From Deltaproteobacteria bacterium (GTDB lineage Bacteria > Desulfobacterota > Desulfobacteria > Desulfobacterales > Desulfosarcinaceae): a stretch of DNA of 64,000 bases. The DNA lies in NCBI GenBank assembly GCA_020444075.1, contig JAHLLR010000013.1:1-64000 (forward strand), given 5' to 3'. The position numbers and the translations under genes are program-made. The first letter of the stretch is position 1; each line of letters begins with the position of its first letter. Shown here piece after piece: positions 1-8,853 of the stretch. Under the pieces are notes generated by a model. The model was not told the DNA's origin. It made no database searches and was given only the letters and a program-made list of their open reading frames with translations.

Positions 1-9
1 TGCTGTGCC

Positions 10-315
10 ATGAAACCTGAACAGATTTACCAGGAACTGAAAGATTTGGCAGAAAAACTGGGTGTAACGGTTTCCGAACAGAACTTTCGCGCCAGCGGAA
101 TACCTGTGAAAAGCGGCTTTTGCCTAATCAAGGGGAAAATGCATTGCATAATCGATAAAAATATCACTTTGCATAAAAAGACAACCATCCTGGCACAGAC
201 CCTTTTTGATCTGCCCCACGAAAATATGTTCATAGTGCCAGCCGTTCGGGATATTATCCAAAAATATGGCCGGAAGAATAGTAGCAGACCCGAGGGGCAC
301 GAACATGATCTGTAA
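10..315 (+). CDS. Conserved hypothetical protein, 101 aa
   Basis: I do not recognise this protein. It is a small soluble protein with no signal peptide or membrane segment, with a basic middle and a charged, His-containing tail. The ATG at 10 is the first visible start, but no in-frame stop precedes it in the 9 bases available, so the true N-terminus could lie outside the window. It ends about 80 bases before the exonuclease VII large-subunit gene on the same strand and may share its transcript. No function is claimed. Confidence 0.6.
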   Translation: MKPEQIYQELKDLAEKLGVTVSEQNFRASGIPVKSGFCLIKGKMHCIIDKNITLHKKTTILAQTLFDLPHENMFIVPAVRDIIQKYGRKNSSRPEGHEHDL

Positions 316-395
316 TTTTACATAATATATCTTATCGGACGTTATATGACGATGATTAAATATTGGTTTACCGCTTACATTTTGACCCTGGCGCC

Positions 396-1763
396 ATGGA
401 TCTAAACAGCACCGGTTCCAATCCTTCCCGGCAACATGTCTACGAAGTCTCGGAACTGAATAAAAAGATTAAGCAGATACTTGAAGAAACATTTCCTTTC
501 ATCTGGATATCAGGAGAAATATCCAACTTCAGAATTCCTTCATCAGGGCATTGTTATTTCACTTTGAAAGATGCAAAATCGCAAATTAGCGCAGTTATGT
601 TCCGCGCTCAGGCCAGTTCCCTCAAATTCAAACCTGAAGACGGACTGTCCATAATCGGCCTTGGCCGCATGAGTGTCTATGAACCACGAGGATCGTACCA
701 GATTATTTTCGAATACCTTGAACCAAAAGGCGTCGGCGGTCTCCAGATTGCTTTTGAAAAACTGAAACAACGGCTATCCGATGAAGGATTGTTCGATGCG
801 CGGCATAAAATGCCGATACCCGTCATACCCAGAAAGATCAGTATTGTCACTTCACCGACCGGTGCGGCTGTTCGTGATTTCATCAAGGTGGCCCAACGTC
901 GTTTTCCCAACCTGCCCTTAGAGGTGGTTCCGGTTAGTGTTCAAGGAGATCGTGCGCCTGGTGAAATTATCCATGCCATATGCATGTTAAATAAAATTGG
1001 AACCACCAGTTTGATTGTTCTGGCACGCGGCGGCGGATCCATCGAGGATCTTTGTGCGTTCAACGATGAACAGGTCGCCCGGACTATTTTTTCATCCGGC
1101 ATTCCGATTATTTCCGCCGTAGGACATGAAACGGATTTCACTATTGCTGATTTTGTTGCCGACCTTCGGGCGCCCACCCCGTCTGCGGCTGCCGAAATAG
1201 CGGTTCCATCAAAAAATGAACTGAAGAACCAGCTTGGCAATATTAATCAAAAACTTTATAAAACAATAATATCCTATCTGAAATTATTAAGTAATAATAT
1301 AAATGGAATGAGCAGCCGGATTATTCATCCCCGGCGCCGGCTCCAGGATATGCGAATGCGGCTGGATGATTATTCGATTCGACTGCTTTCCTTGATAAGT
1401 GGCGCTTTGAAACGGAAAAGCGAGGGTGCCGCTTTTCGCCACAATATGCTGATGCAGGTGTCACCCGCCAAAAAAGTGGTATCCATGCAAAAGCACATCA
1501 CCACCCTTCACGATGCATTGGTCATTCATATACACCATCTTATCCGGGAGGGGCAAAACACCCTTGTACGACAGGTGTCGATGCTCGATGCGCTGAATCC
1601 CATGGCGATATTGCAGCGCGGATACAGCATCACCCGCACCATGCCCGATCGATCCGTTGTTCGAAGCGCAAAGAAGGTTAAGATTGATCAACAACTTGAA
1701 ATACTTTTGGGTCGCGGTAAATTAGCGGTTACAGTGATCGAGAAGACCTCAGCGGTCGAATGA
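396..1763 (+). CDS. xseA: Exodeoxyribonuclease VII large subunit
   Basis: This is the catalytic large subunit of exonuclease VII, which degrades single-stranded DNA from both ends in the cytoplasm. An N-terminal OB fold (about residues 15-105, with HCYFTLKD) is followed by the catalytic core carrying ARGGGSIEDL near residue 209 and GHETDFT near 243. A helical C-terminal region ends in the usual LQRGYSIT motif. An in-frame TTG at 363 would add 11 residues; the ATG at 396 was preferred because the homology begins just after it. The product is about 455 aa, normal for the family. xseB follows 105 bases downstream. Confidence 0.95.
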   Translation: MDLNSTGSNPSRQHVYEVSELNKKIKQILEETFPFIWISGEISNFRIPSSGHCYFTLKDAKSQISAVMFRAQASSLKFKPEDGLSIIGLGRMSVYEPRGSYQIIFEYLEPKGVGGLQIAFEKLKQRLSDEGLFDARHKMPIPVIPRKISIVTSPTGAAVRDFIKVAQRRFPNLPLEVVPVSVQGDRAPGEIIHAICMLNKIGTTSLIVLARGGGSIEDLCAFNDEQVARTIFSSGIPIISAVGHETDFTIADFVADLRAPTPSAAAEIAVPSKNELKNQLGNINQKLYKTIISYLKLLSNNINGMSSRIIHPRRRLQDMRMRLDDYSIRLLSLISGALKRKSEGAAFRHNMLMQVSPAKKVVSMQKHITTLHDALVIHIHHLIREGQNTLVRQVSMLDALNPMAILQRGYSITRTMPDRSVVRSAKKVKIDQQLEILLGRGKLAVTVIEKTSAVE

Positions 1764-1817
1764 GGGGTTTTGATTTAATGCATTGAATCTAATTTGATTT
1801 GGCTGAATCACTTCAAA

Positions 1818-1842
1818 CCTGAATAAAAATAATGCATTCAGG
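1818..1842 (+). repeat. Short hairpin between xseA and xseB
   Basis: A 7-bp perfect stem (CCTGAAT paired with ATTCAGG) encloses an AT-rich 11-base loop, 27 bases upstream of xseB. There is no U-run after it, so it is not an obvious terminator. It may affect the relative expression of the two subunits, or be incidental. Confidence 0.3.
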
Positions 1843-1868
1843 ATTAATGAAAAGGATCAAATTTTCCC

Positions 1869-2105
1869 ATGGCGACAAAGGTAAAACCGAGCTTCGAAAA
1901 AGCGATTAATGATCTGGAAAAAATCGTCAAGTCACTTGAATCCGGAGACCTTCCGTTGGAAAAAGCGCTGGAAAAGTTCGAAGCCGGCATTAAACTGTCG
2001 CGGTATTGCACCGAGACGCTGGATGAAGCCGAAAAGCGGGTAACCTTGCTTATGGCTGACGAGATGGGTGAACCCGTCGAGAAGCCGTTTGACGCGGAAG
2101 CATAA
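1869..2105 (+). CDS. xseB: Exodeoxyribonuclease VII small subunit
   Basis: The small subunit binds the C-terminal region of XseA to form the exonuclease VII holoenzyme. At 78 aa it has the usual size and helical composition, with the family signature FEKAINDLEKIVKSLESGDL at the N-terminus and the LEKFEAGIKL segment after it. It lies between xseA and ispA in the common xseA-xseB-ispA-dxs order and is separated from ispA by 27 bases, consistent with co-transcription. Confidence 0.95.
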   Translation: MATKVKPSFEKAINDLEKIVKSLESGDLPLEKALEKFEAGIKLSRYCTETLDEAEKRVTLLMADEMGEPVEKPFDAEA

Positions 2106-2132
2106 ACGGCCGCGAAGAGGTGAACCGCAATT

Positions 2133-3026
2133 ATGTTCGATCTTAAATCATACCTGAGATCTGTTCGGGATCCGCTGGATGAAAGGCTTCAGCACTATCT
2201 GCGCCTCGAATCGCCGGCTGCACGGGTATCCCAGGCTATGACCTACTCCATTATGGCCGGTGGGAAGCGATTGCGGCCCGTGTTGTGTATTTCCGCTGCG
2301 GAAACCGTCGGCGGAAACCGGGAAACGGTGCTTCCCCTGGCATGTGCCCTGGAATTCATCCACACCTATTCGTTGATCCATGACGACCTGCCGGCAATGG
2401 ACAACGACGATAAAAGACGCGGCAAACCCACCTGCCATGTCCAATTTGATGAAGCGACGGCCATCCTTGCCGGCGATGCTCTGTTGACGCTGGCTTTCGA
2501 AATCCTGGCGACAACCGGAACCCGGTTGGATTCAGAAATGCAATCCCGGTGGCTGCTTGCCATTGCCCAGATTGCCTCCGCAGCCGGTTTCAAAGGCATG
2601 ATCGAAGGGCAGATGCGCGATATGGCTTTTGAAGGAACGGTAATCTCAAGACGTGAACTGGAAGCCCTTCACCGTCTGAAAACAGGAAAAATGATCGAAG
2701 TTTCAGTGAGTACCGGTGCGCTTGTTTCTGGTGCATCGAAGCGTCAACAAAATAAGCTGAACACCTATGCCCAAAATATCGGACTGGCTTTTCAAGTGGC
2801 TGACGACATTCTCAATGTAAAAGGAGACCCGGAACAATTGGGGAAACCCATCGGTACCGACCAGATCCGTGGGAAAAACACCTACCCGTCACTATTGGGC
2901 CTGTCAGGTGCCGAGGCGCTTGCCGGCCGACTGGTGAACAATGCCTTGAAGGCGATTGACGCTTTTGATAATAAAGCAGATTCCCTTCGTGCCATTGCAC
3001 GTTATGTCATCGAACGAAACCGATAA
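2133..3026 (+). CDS. ispA: Farnesyl/geranyl diphosphate synthase
   Basis: A trans-isoprenyl diphosphate synthase that condenses isopentenyl diphosphate with allylic diphosphates to make farnesyl (or longer) diphosphate for undecaprenyl phosphate and quinone side chains. The first aspartate-rich motif, HDDLPAMDNDD, lies near residue 84, with GGKRLRP near residue 43. The second motif, DDILNVKGD, lies near residue 224. At 297 aa it matches IspA. An RBS-like AAGAGGTGAA precedes the ATG. The exact product chain length cannot be read from sequence alone. Confidence 0.92.
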   Translation: MFDLKSYLRSVRDPLDERLQHYLRLESPAARVSQAMTYSIMAGGKRLRPVLCISAAETVGGNRETVLPLACALEFIHTYSLIHDDLPAMDNDDKRRGKPTCHVQFDEATAILAGDALLTLAFEILATTGTRLDSEMQSRWLLAIAQIASAAGFKGMIEGQMRDMAFEGTVISRRELEALHRLKTGKMIEVSVSTGALVSGASKRQQNKLNTYAQNIGLAFQVADDILNVKGDPEQLGKPIGTDQIRGKNTYPSLLGLSGAEALAGRLVNNALKAIDAFDNKADSLRAIARYVIERNR

Positions 3027-3044
3027 ACTCAGGGAGCTGGAAAT

Positions 3045-4955
3045 TTGCACCAATCCTCACACCTTCTGAACAAGATAAACTCACCCCAGGATCTGAAGAA
3101 ACTGAACCGTTCGGAACTACCTGACCTGGCAAAAGAGATACGTAAAACGATCGTGAACGTAGTGTCCACCTCCGGAGGCCATCTGGCTTCCAGCCTCGGC
3201 GCTGTTGAACTGAGTATCGCGCTTCATTATGTTTTTGACACACCGACGGATAAAATCCTGTGGGATGTAGGCCATCAGGCATACGCCCACAAACTGCTTA
3301 CCGGCCGCCGCGACCAATTCGCCACACTGCGTCGACATGGTGGACTTTCCGGGTTCACCAAACGCAGCGAAAGTCCCTATGACACCTTTACCACCGGACA
3401 CAGCAGCACCTCCATCTCCGCCGGTCTGGGCATCGCCTGTGCAAAACGTCTGAAAAAAGATTCATCAAAAGTAGTGGCCGTTATTGGAGACGGTTCGCTG
3501 ACCGCGGGGCTTGCCTATGAAGGGCTGAACCAGACGGGAGACACGCACAACGACAAGGATCTGATTGTTATTCTGAATGACAATGAAATGTCCATTTCCC
3601 ATAATGTCGGCGCTCTCTCCTCCCTGCTCAGTCGCACATTTTCCGCATCCAAACTTCAGATGATGCGAAAAGAGTTTGGCGAGTTTCTCAAATCTCTGCC
3701 CCGGATCGGCGAAAATGTTTACCAATTTGCCAAACGCAGCGAGGAATCCTTCAAAACCTTTGTAACTCCAGGGATGCTGTTCGAAGCATTCAATTTTGAA
3801 TATTTTGGCCCGATCGACGGGCACAACCTGGACCATCTAATTAAAATCCTGAAAAATATCAAAACAATGGATGAGCCGGTCCTCCTGCACGTGATTACTA
3901 AAAAAGGCAAGGGTTACCGGCAGGCTGAACAGAATCCCGTTTATTTTCACGGCGTCAGTTCCTTTGATGTGGATACAGGTATCTGCCGCAAAAAAACAAC
4001 CAACGTACCCAGTTACACCGAAGTGTTCGGCCAAACCATGGTGGAGCTGGCTAAAACGAATGACAAAATCATTGCGGTTACCGCCGCCATGCCGGAAGGC
4101 ACCGGACTGGTCCCCTTCTCCAAGGCTTATCCGGACCGGTTTTTCGATGTGGGGATTGCCGAACAGCATGGTGTCACGTTTGCAGCCGGTATGGCGACTG
4201 AAGGCTTCCGCCCGGTGGTGACCATCTATTCTACATTTATTCAGCGTGCTTACGATCAGATCATCCACGACGTCTGCATCGAAAAACTGCCGGTAGTCTT
4301 TGCGCTGGATCGCGGTGGGATCGTCGGAGAGGACGGGCCGACCCACCACGGTCTTTTTGACATTTCGTTTATGCGCACGATCCCTAACATGGTGGTCATG
4401 GCCCCGAAGGACGAAAATGAGCTTCGCCATATGCTTGCCACTGCCATGGTCCACAACGGGCCCATCTCCTTGAGATACCCACGGGGTCGGGGAACCGGAG
4501 TGGATCTGGACAAGGACTTTACGATCCTTCCCATCGGCAAAGGAGAGATCCTGAACCGCGGTGACGACCTGGTGATCCTTGCGGTGGGCAGCACGGTATG
4601 TGACGCAATATGCGCCGCTGCCCTCTTAAAGGAAAATCATGGAGTTCTGGCAACCGTAGTCAACGCCCGATTCATCAAACCCTTGGATCATGAACTGATC
4701 CTTCCCCTGGCCCGGAACATCCGCCGGATGATCACTGTTGAAGAAAATACCGTTCAAGGTGGATTCGGCAGTGCCATCCTTGAATTGCTGTGTGACCATG
4801 AGATAAATGACGTGATCGTTAAACGATTGGGCATCTGCGATCATTTTGTGGAGCACGGACCGCAAGACACCCTGCGCAACAAATATCAGGTGGATGCACC
4901 AGCCATCATCAACGCCGCGCTGTCCATGATGAGCCGTAAAACGATAGCGGTTTAG
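3045..4955 (+). CDS. dxs: 1-deoxy-D-xylulose-5-phosphate synthase
   Basis: This thiamine-diphosphate enzyme joins pyruvate and glyceraldehyde-3-phosphate to give DXP, the first step of the MEP isoprenoid pathway. The TPP/Mg site GDGSLTAG is near residue 149, the HNVGALS region follows, and the transketolase pyrimidine and C-terminal domains carry FDVGIAEQH and GGIVGEDGPTHHG. It is 636 aa, full length. The start is TTG, preceded by AGGGAGCTGG. It sits 18 bases after ispA, and ispF of the same pathway lies elsewhere in this window at 30.2 kb. Confidence 0.96.
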   Translation: MHQSSHLLNKINSPQDLKKLNRSELPDLAKEIRKTIVNVVSTSGGHLASSLGAVELSIALHYVFDTPTDKILWDVGHQAYAHKLLTGRRDQFATLRRHGGLSGFTKRSESPYDTFTTGHSSTSISAGLGIACAKRLKKDSSKVVAVIGDGSLTAGLAYEGLNQTGDTHNDKDLIVILNDNEMSISHNVGALSSLLSRTFSASKLQMMRKEFGEFLKSLPRIGENVYQFAKRSEESFKTFVTPGMLFEAFNFEYFGPIDGHNLDHLIKILKNIKTMDEPVLLHVITKKGKGYRQAEQNPVYFHGVSSFDVDTGICRKKTTNVPSYTEVFGQTMVELAKTNDKIIAVTAAMPEGTGLVPFSKAYPDRFFDVGIAEQHGVTFAAGMATEGFRPVVTIYSTFIQRAYDQIIHDVCIEKLPVVFALDRGGIVGEDGPTHHGLFDISFMRTIPNMVVMAPKDENELRHMLATAMVHNGPISLRYPRGRGTGVDLDKDFTILPIGKGEILNRGDDLVILAVGSTVCDAICAAALLKENHGVLATVVNARFIKPLDHELILPLARNIRRMITVEENTVQGGFGSAILELLCDHEINDVIVKRLGICDHFVEHGPQDTLRNKYQVDAPAIINAALSMMSRKTIAV

Positions 4956-5026
4956 TGAGTGCTATATGGACACAAGTCATTTTCGCCTCACCGGAAAACT
5001 CACCTTTCCCTCGACCTGTAAACAAT

Positions 5027-5773
5027 ATGGCCGCTAAAAAGCGAATCGACACCCTGCTTGTTGAAAAAAAACTCTGCCAAAGCCGGGAACGGGCCAAAGC
5101 GCTGATCATGGCCGGACGGGTGCTTGTGGACCATTTGCCCTGCGACAAACCCGGAACCCAGTTTTTCGAAGACGTCGCGATCACCGTTAAAGGCGATGAT
5201 TTGCCTTATGTGAGCCGCGGGGGGCTGAAGCTTGAAGCAGCCTTGAAAGCAAACCGAATCGATTGCACCGGCATGATCTGTCTTGATGTGGGGGCCTCGA
5301 CCGGCGGTTTTACCGACTGTTTGCTGCAACACGGCGCCGCCCAGGTGTTTGCGGTGGATGTAGGATATGGCCAGCTGGCATGGTCACTGAGGCAGGATGA
5401 TCGGGTGGTTGTCATCGAACGAACCAACATCCGCAAAATGGATCCAGCCTTGATCACCCGTCGGGTGGACCTTGTGACCATTGACACCTCTTTTATTTCC
5501 CTCAAAATCGTCGTCCCACCCACCCTTCAATTTCTAAAGCCCGACGGAACCATCCTATGCTTGATCAAACCCCAATTCGAAGCCGGTAAAGGCAGGGTGG
5601 GCAAGGGCGGTGTGGTCCGGGACCCGGCCCTTCATGCTGAAATCATCGAGGACCTTCGGGCTTTCTTTTCCCAGCAGTCACTTTTTTGCGGACCGGTAAT
5701 TCCCTCCCCTGTTCTGGGACCCAAGGGAAATCAAGAATTCATCATCCTGCTGCGACCATTGGATACTGATTGA
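5027..5773 (+). CDS. tlyA: TlyA-family rRNA 2'-O-methyltransferase (hemolysin A-like)
   Basis: A protein of the TlyA/hemolysin A family. An N-terminal S4 RNA-binding domain (KKRIDTLLVEKKLCQSRERA onward, about residues 1-60) precedes an FtsJ-type SAM methyltransferase domain with DVGASTGGFTDC and AVDVGYGQL. Known TlyA proteins methylate ribosomal RNA; the haemolysin name is historical. A GTG at 4955 overlaps the dxs stop and would add 24 residues with no homology, so the ATG at 5027 was chosen, giving 248 aa. It is probably co-transcribed with dxs. Confidence 0.9.
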   Translation: MAAKKRIDTLLVEKKLCQSRERAKALIMAGRVLVDHLPCDKPGTQFFEDVAITVKGDDLPYVSRGGLKLEAALKANRIDCTGMICLDVGASTGGFTDCLLQHGAAQVFAVDVGYGQLAWSLRQDDRVVVIERTNIRKMDPALITRRVDLVTIDTSFISLKIVVPPTLQFLKPDGTILCLIKPQFEAGKGRVGKGGVVRDPALHAEIIEDLRAFFSQQSLFCGPVIPSPVLGPKGNQEFIILLRPLDTD

Positions 5774-5879
5774 TAATCAGGTTTTTGAACTTGATTTTTT
5801 TTGGTCGCCGATTTAATAATATCTGCTTAAACAAAAATCTGCCAATAGTGCGGAAAATTCAATGGAGAGAGGAGCTTGA

Positions 5880-7955
5880 GTGGGCCAAATGAATGAAACC
5901 CTAAGAAATGTGGTACTGATTGCCCATGGGGGGGCCGGGAAAACCTCCCTTGCTGAAATCATGATTAACCAAGCCGGCATGACCACCCGCGTCGGACGCG
6001 TGGAAGACGGCAACACGGTAATGGATTTCGAACCGGAAGAACTCAAGCGGCAGGCCAGTCTTTCCAGTGGTTTCATTCAACTGCCATGGAAAAAGCATAC
6101 CATCAGCCTGATTGACACGCCAGGTGATCAGAATTTTATCTCCGATGCCAAACTGTGCATGCAGGCAGGCGATACCGCCCTCATCCTTGTGGATGCCGTT
6201 GACGGGGTCAAGGTGCAGACCGAACAGGTTGCTGAATTTGCATCCGAATTCGAACTGCCCTGCGCTATTTTCATCAACAAGCTGGACCGCGAGCGTGCCG
6301 ATTTTAATCGTACCTTTGAGGATGCGGTGCAGTGCCTGTCACCCAAACCCATTATCCTTCAGCTGCCCATTGGCGCGGAAGCCGACTTCAATGGGATCAT
6401 CGACCTGATCAGCCGGAAGGCTTACCGCTACGACGAGAGCGGCAACGCAAAAGAGGTAGAGATTCCTGCCGATATGCAGGACACCGTCGAGACAGAGCGG
6501 GAAACGCTGATCGAAAATGTGGCCGAAGCCGATGATGCACTCATCGAGCGGTATCTGGAAGGAGAGACAATTACCAATCAGGAACTCCGCGAAACCCTGA
6601 AAAAAGGCATCCTTTCCCGTACTTTTGCACCCGTGCTCTGCGGATCTGCAACCCGTAATATCGGTGTGGACCTGCTTATGGATTTTATCAATACCTGTCT
6701 CCCCTCTCCTTTGGAGAATCCGCCCAAGCAGGGTGTGAATCCCGCCAATGATGAAGTTATAGAACGGGAATTTAATATGAACGCCCCCTTTTCCGCCTTT
6801 GTATTCAAGACCGTAGCGGATCCCTATGCCGGCAGATTGACTATTTTCAAAGTGGTTTCCGGAAAGTTGGGCGGTGACGGCAATTTCTACAATTCAACCA
6901 AAGAGACCCGGGAGCGATTCAACCAATTGCTCACCATTGCAGGCAAGGAACAGAAGCCGGCTGCGGAAGCCGGACCCGGATCCATCGTAGCCGTGGCCAA
7001 GCTCAAGGAAACCAAGACCGGCGACACCCTGTGTGATGAAAATAACAAGATCCGTTATGCCTGCGCCAAACCCATGCCGACGCTGATCTCATTTGCCCTG
7101 GAATCCAAAGCCACCGGCGATGAAGATAAAATTTACATTTCTCTGACCAAACTCCTCGAAGAAGACACGGCTTTAAGATTGGAGCGCAATCCAGAAACCA
7201 AAGAGATTCTGCTTTCCGGTCTGGGGCAGGTCCACATCGAGAGCACCATCGAAAAACTAAAACGGAAATTTAATGTCGAAGTCCTGCTAAAAACCCCAAA
7301 AATTCCCTACCGGGAAACCATCAAGAAAAAAGTCCGCGTGCAGGGCAAACACAAAAAACAGTCCGGTGGGCATGGCCAGTACGGCGACTGCTGGATCGTT
7401 ATGGAACCCCTTCCCCGGGGTGCCGGCTTTGAATTTGTGGATGCCATCGTCGGTGGAGTAATCCCAAAAAATTACATTCCGGCCGTTGAAAAGGGAATTG
7501 TAGAGGCCTGCCAGAAAGGGCCCCTGATCGGAGCCCCCTGTGTGGATTTCCGAGCCACCGTGGACTTCGGCAGCTACCACGCCGTGGATTCTTCGGAAAT
7601 GGCATTCAAGGTCGCCGGTTCCCTTGCCTACAAAAAGGCCTGCGAAGAGGCGAAACCGGTGCTGCTGGAGCCCGTCATGAAAGTTACGGTGACCACTCCG
7701 GATGAATATATGGGCGACATCATGGGCGACATGAACAGCCGGCGGGGCCGCGTTCTCGGAATGGATACGGCGGGAAAAAACCAGGTGATCAACGCCGAAG
7801 TGCCCCTGGCCGAATTTCAGACCTACGCACCGGACCTGAGATCCATGACCGGCGGACGCGGCATGTATACCATGGAATTTTTGCGCTACGACGAAGTGCC
7901 TGCCCAGATTGCAACCAAAGTGATTGAACAGATAAAAGCCGAGAAAGAAGATTAA
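5880..7955 (+). CDS. EF-G-like translational GTPase
   Basis: A full-length elongation-factor-G-type GTPase of 691 aa with all five domains. The G domain has a P-loop AHGGAGKTSL, G3 DTPGDQNF and G4 NKLDRERAD. It continues through domains II and III, domain IV (GGHGQYGDCW) and domain V (GDIMGDMNSRRGRV). The P-loop differs from the canonical AHIDAGKTT of housekeeping EF-G, which places it among the EF-G-like paralogues (FusA2/EF-G II type). A specialised role in ribosome recycling or translocation is therefore possible. AGGAG five bases before the GTG at 5880 supports that start; ATG at 5889 is an alternative. Confidence 0.88.
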   Translation: MGQMNETLRNVVLIAHGGAGKTSLAEIMINQAGMTTRVGRVEDGNTVMDFEPEELKRQASLSSGFIQLPWKKHTISLIDTPGDQNFISDAKLCMQAGDTALILVDAVDGVKVQTEQVAEFASEFELPCAIFINKLDRERADFNRTFEDAVQCLSPKPIILQLPIGAEADFNGIIDLISRKAYRYDESGNAKEVEIPADMQDTVETERETLIENVAEADDALIERYLEGETITNQELRETLKKGILSRTFAPVLCGSATRNIGVDLLMDFINTCLPSPLENPPKQGVNPANDEVIEREFNMNAPFSAFVFKTVADPYAGRLTIFKVVSGKLGGDGNFYNSTKETRERFNQLLTIAGKEQKPAAEAGPGSIVAVAKLKETKTGDTLCDENNKIRYACAKPMPTLISFALESKATGDEDKIYISLTKLLEEDTALRLERNPETKEILLSGLGQVHIESTIEKLKRKFNVEVLLKTPKIPYRETIKKKVRVQGKHKKQSGGHGQYGDCWIVMEPLPRGAGFEFVDAIVGGVIPKNYIPAVEKGIVEACQKGPLIGAPCVDFRATVDFGSYHAVDSSEMAFKVAGSLAYKKACEEAKPVLLEPVMKVTVTTPDEYMGDIMGDMNSRRGRVLGMDTAGKNQVINAEVPLAEFQTYAPDLRSMTGGRGMYTMEFLRYDEVPAQIATKVIEQIKAEKED

Positions 7956-7983
7956 CCGGCGCCGTTATTAAATGGTGAATTTT

Positions 7984-8014
7984 AAAGAGGAGGGCTTCGG
8001 CCCTCCTCTTTTTT
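7984..8014 (+). terminator. Intrinsic terminator after the EF-G-like gene
   Basis: A 12-bp perfect stem (7984-7995 with 8000-8011) is capped by a TTCG tetraloop and followed by a run of six T. It lies 28 bases after the EF-G-like stop codon and closes the leftward block of + strand genes. Confidence 0.93.
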
Positions 8015-8160
8015 GAGCCATTGAAACAATAAATTATCCCCGGAATGTGCTGGATTTTGTTTCGGATCCAAGGCCCGTCGTTGGTTACCTGCCGGCGTTA
8101 TAAGGATGAGGCCCTTGGTGCAACACTTTAACAGTTCTTTAAATGAGCAAGGTGGGGGAA

Positions 8161-8853
8161 TTAATTTGAACTGCGGTCCTGACTCCCCTTTGGAAATTCA
8201 ATGCATTCCCTGGCCGGTGCATAACCGGACCAGAAGCCAATCCATTCATTTTTAAAATAGATCCGATTTTTTTCAGAGATGTTTTTTCCCATGGGGCAGT
8301 CGTGGGCATGAAATCGCCTTGATCGCCGGTTCCCTAAATAGCCAGGAAGCGGTTTTCCATCTTTTTTGACGCTCTGCCAGATGCCTCTGCCACTTCCCAT
8401 GGCATCGCGTTGGGCGGCAAGCAAGATTTTATTTTTACTGATGTTTGGAAAACGGAACAAGACGTGGGCGCAGCCCTGTTTAAGTAATTCGGCATTCACG
8501 AAAAGCCCATCGCTGCGATAAACATAGGCCAGGGTTCTGCCGTAGCGATCCTTTTTTTCCTGGTCGTACTCCAGCCGGAGTTGCCAGCCTTCGACCAGCT
8601 TGCGATTCATCGATCGGGCCTCAACACCCATCGGCTCGGCACGGTGGGTGTTGTGGTCAATCTCAGGAGTGTCGATCCCGATATAACGCACATGCCTGTT
8701 GTCTTGTAAAATTATCGTATCACCATCAGCGATCCACTTGACCACGACCCATGGGCCCGCATCGCAGCAGCCAACCGAAGCGACGAGGATCAGCGCAATC
8801 AGGCCCACACAGCAGCGGATGCCATATTTTAGGTTGACATTAAAACCATTCAC
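8161..8853 (-). CDS. Thermonuclease (SNase)-family nuclease, exported
   Basis: A staphylococcal-nuclease-fold protein of 230 aa. A hydrophobic N-terminal segment (about residues 15-33, ending near SVGCCDAG) suggests export, possibly as a lipoprotein. The SNase core follows, with IADGDTI, YIGIDTPE, EARSMNRKLVEG and DRYGRTLAYVY, which hold the conserved Arg, Asp and Glu of the calcium-dependent active site. The C-terminal extension after residue 160 contains YLGNRRSRRFHAHDCP. The GTG start overlaps the upstream radical SAM gene's TGA as GTGA, so translation is probably coupled. It is the last gene of a four-gene overlapping set. Confidence 0.85.
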   Translation of the reverse strand: MNGFNVNLKYGIRCCVGLIALILVASVGCCDAGPWVVVKWIADGDTIILQDNRHVRYIGIDTPEIDHNTHRAEPMGVEARSMNRKLVEGWQLRLEYDQEKKDRYGRTLAYVYRSDGLFVNAELLKQGCAHVLFRFPNISKNKILLAAQRDAMGSGRGIWQSVKKDGKPLPGYLGNRRSRRFHAHDCPMGKNISEKNRIYFKNEWIGFWSGYAPARECIEFPKGSQDRSSN

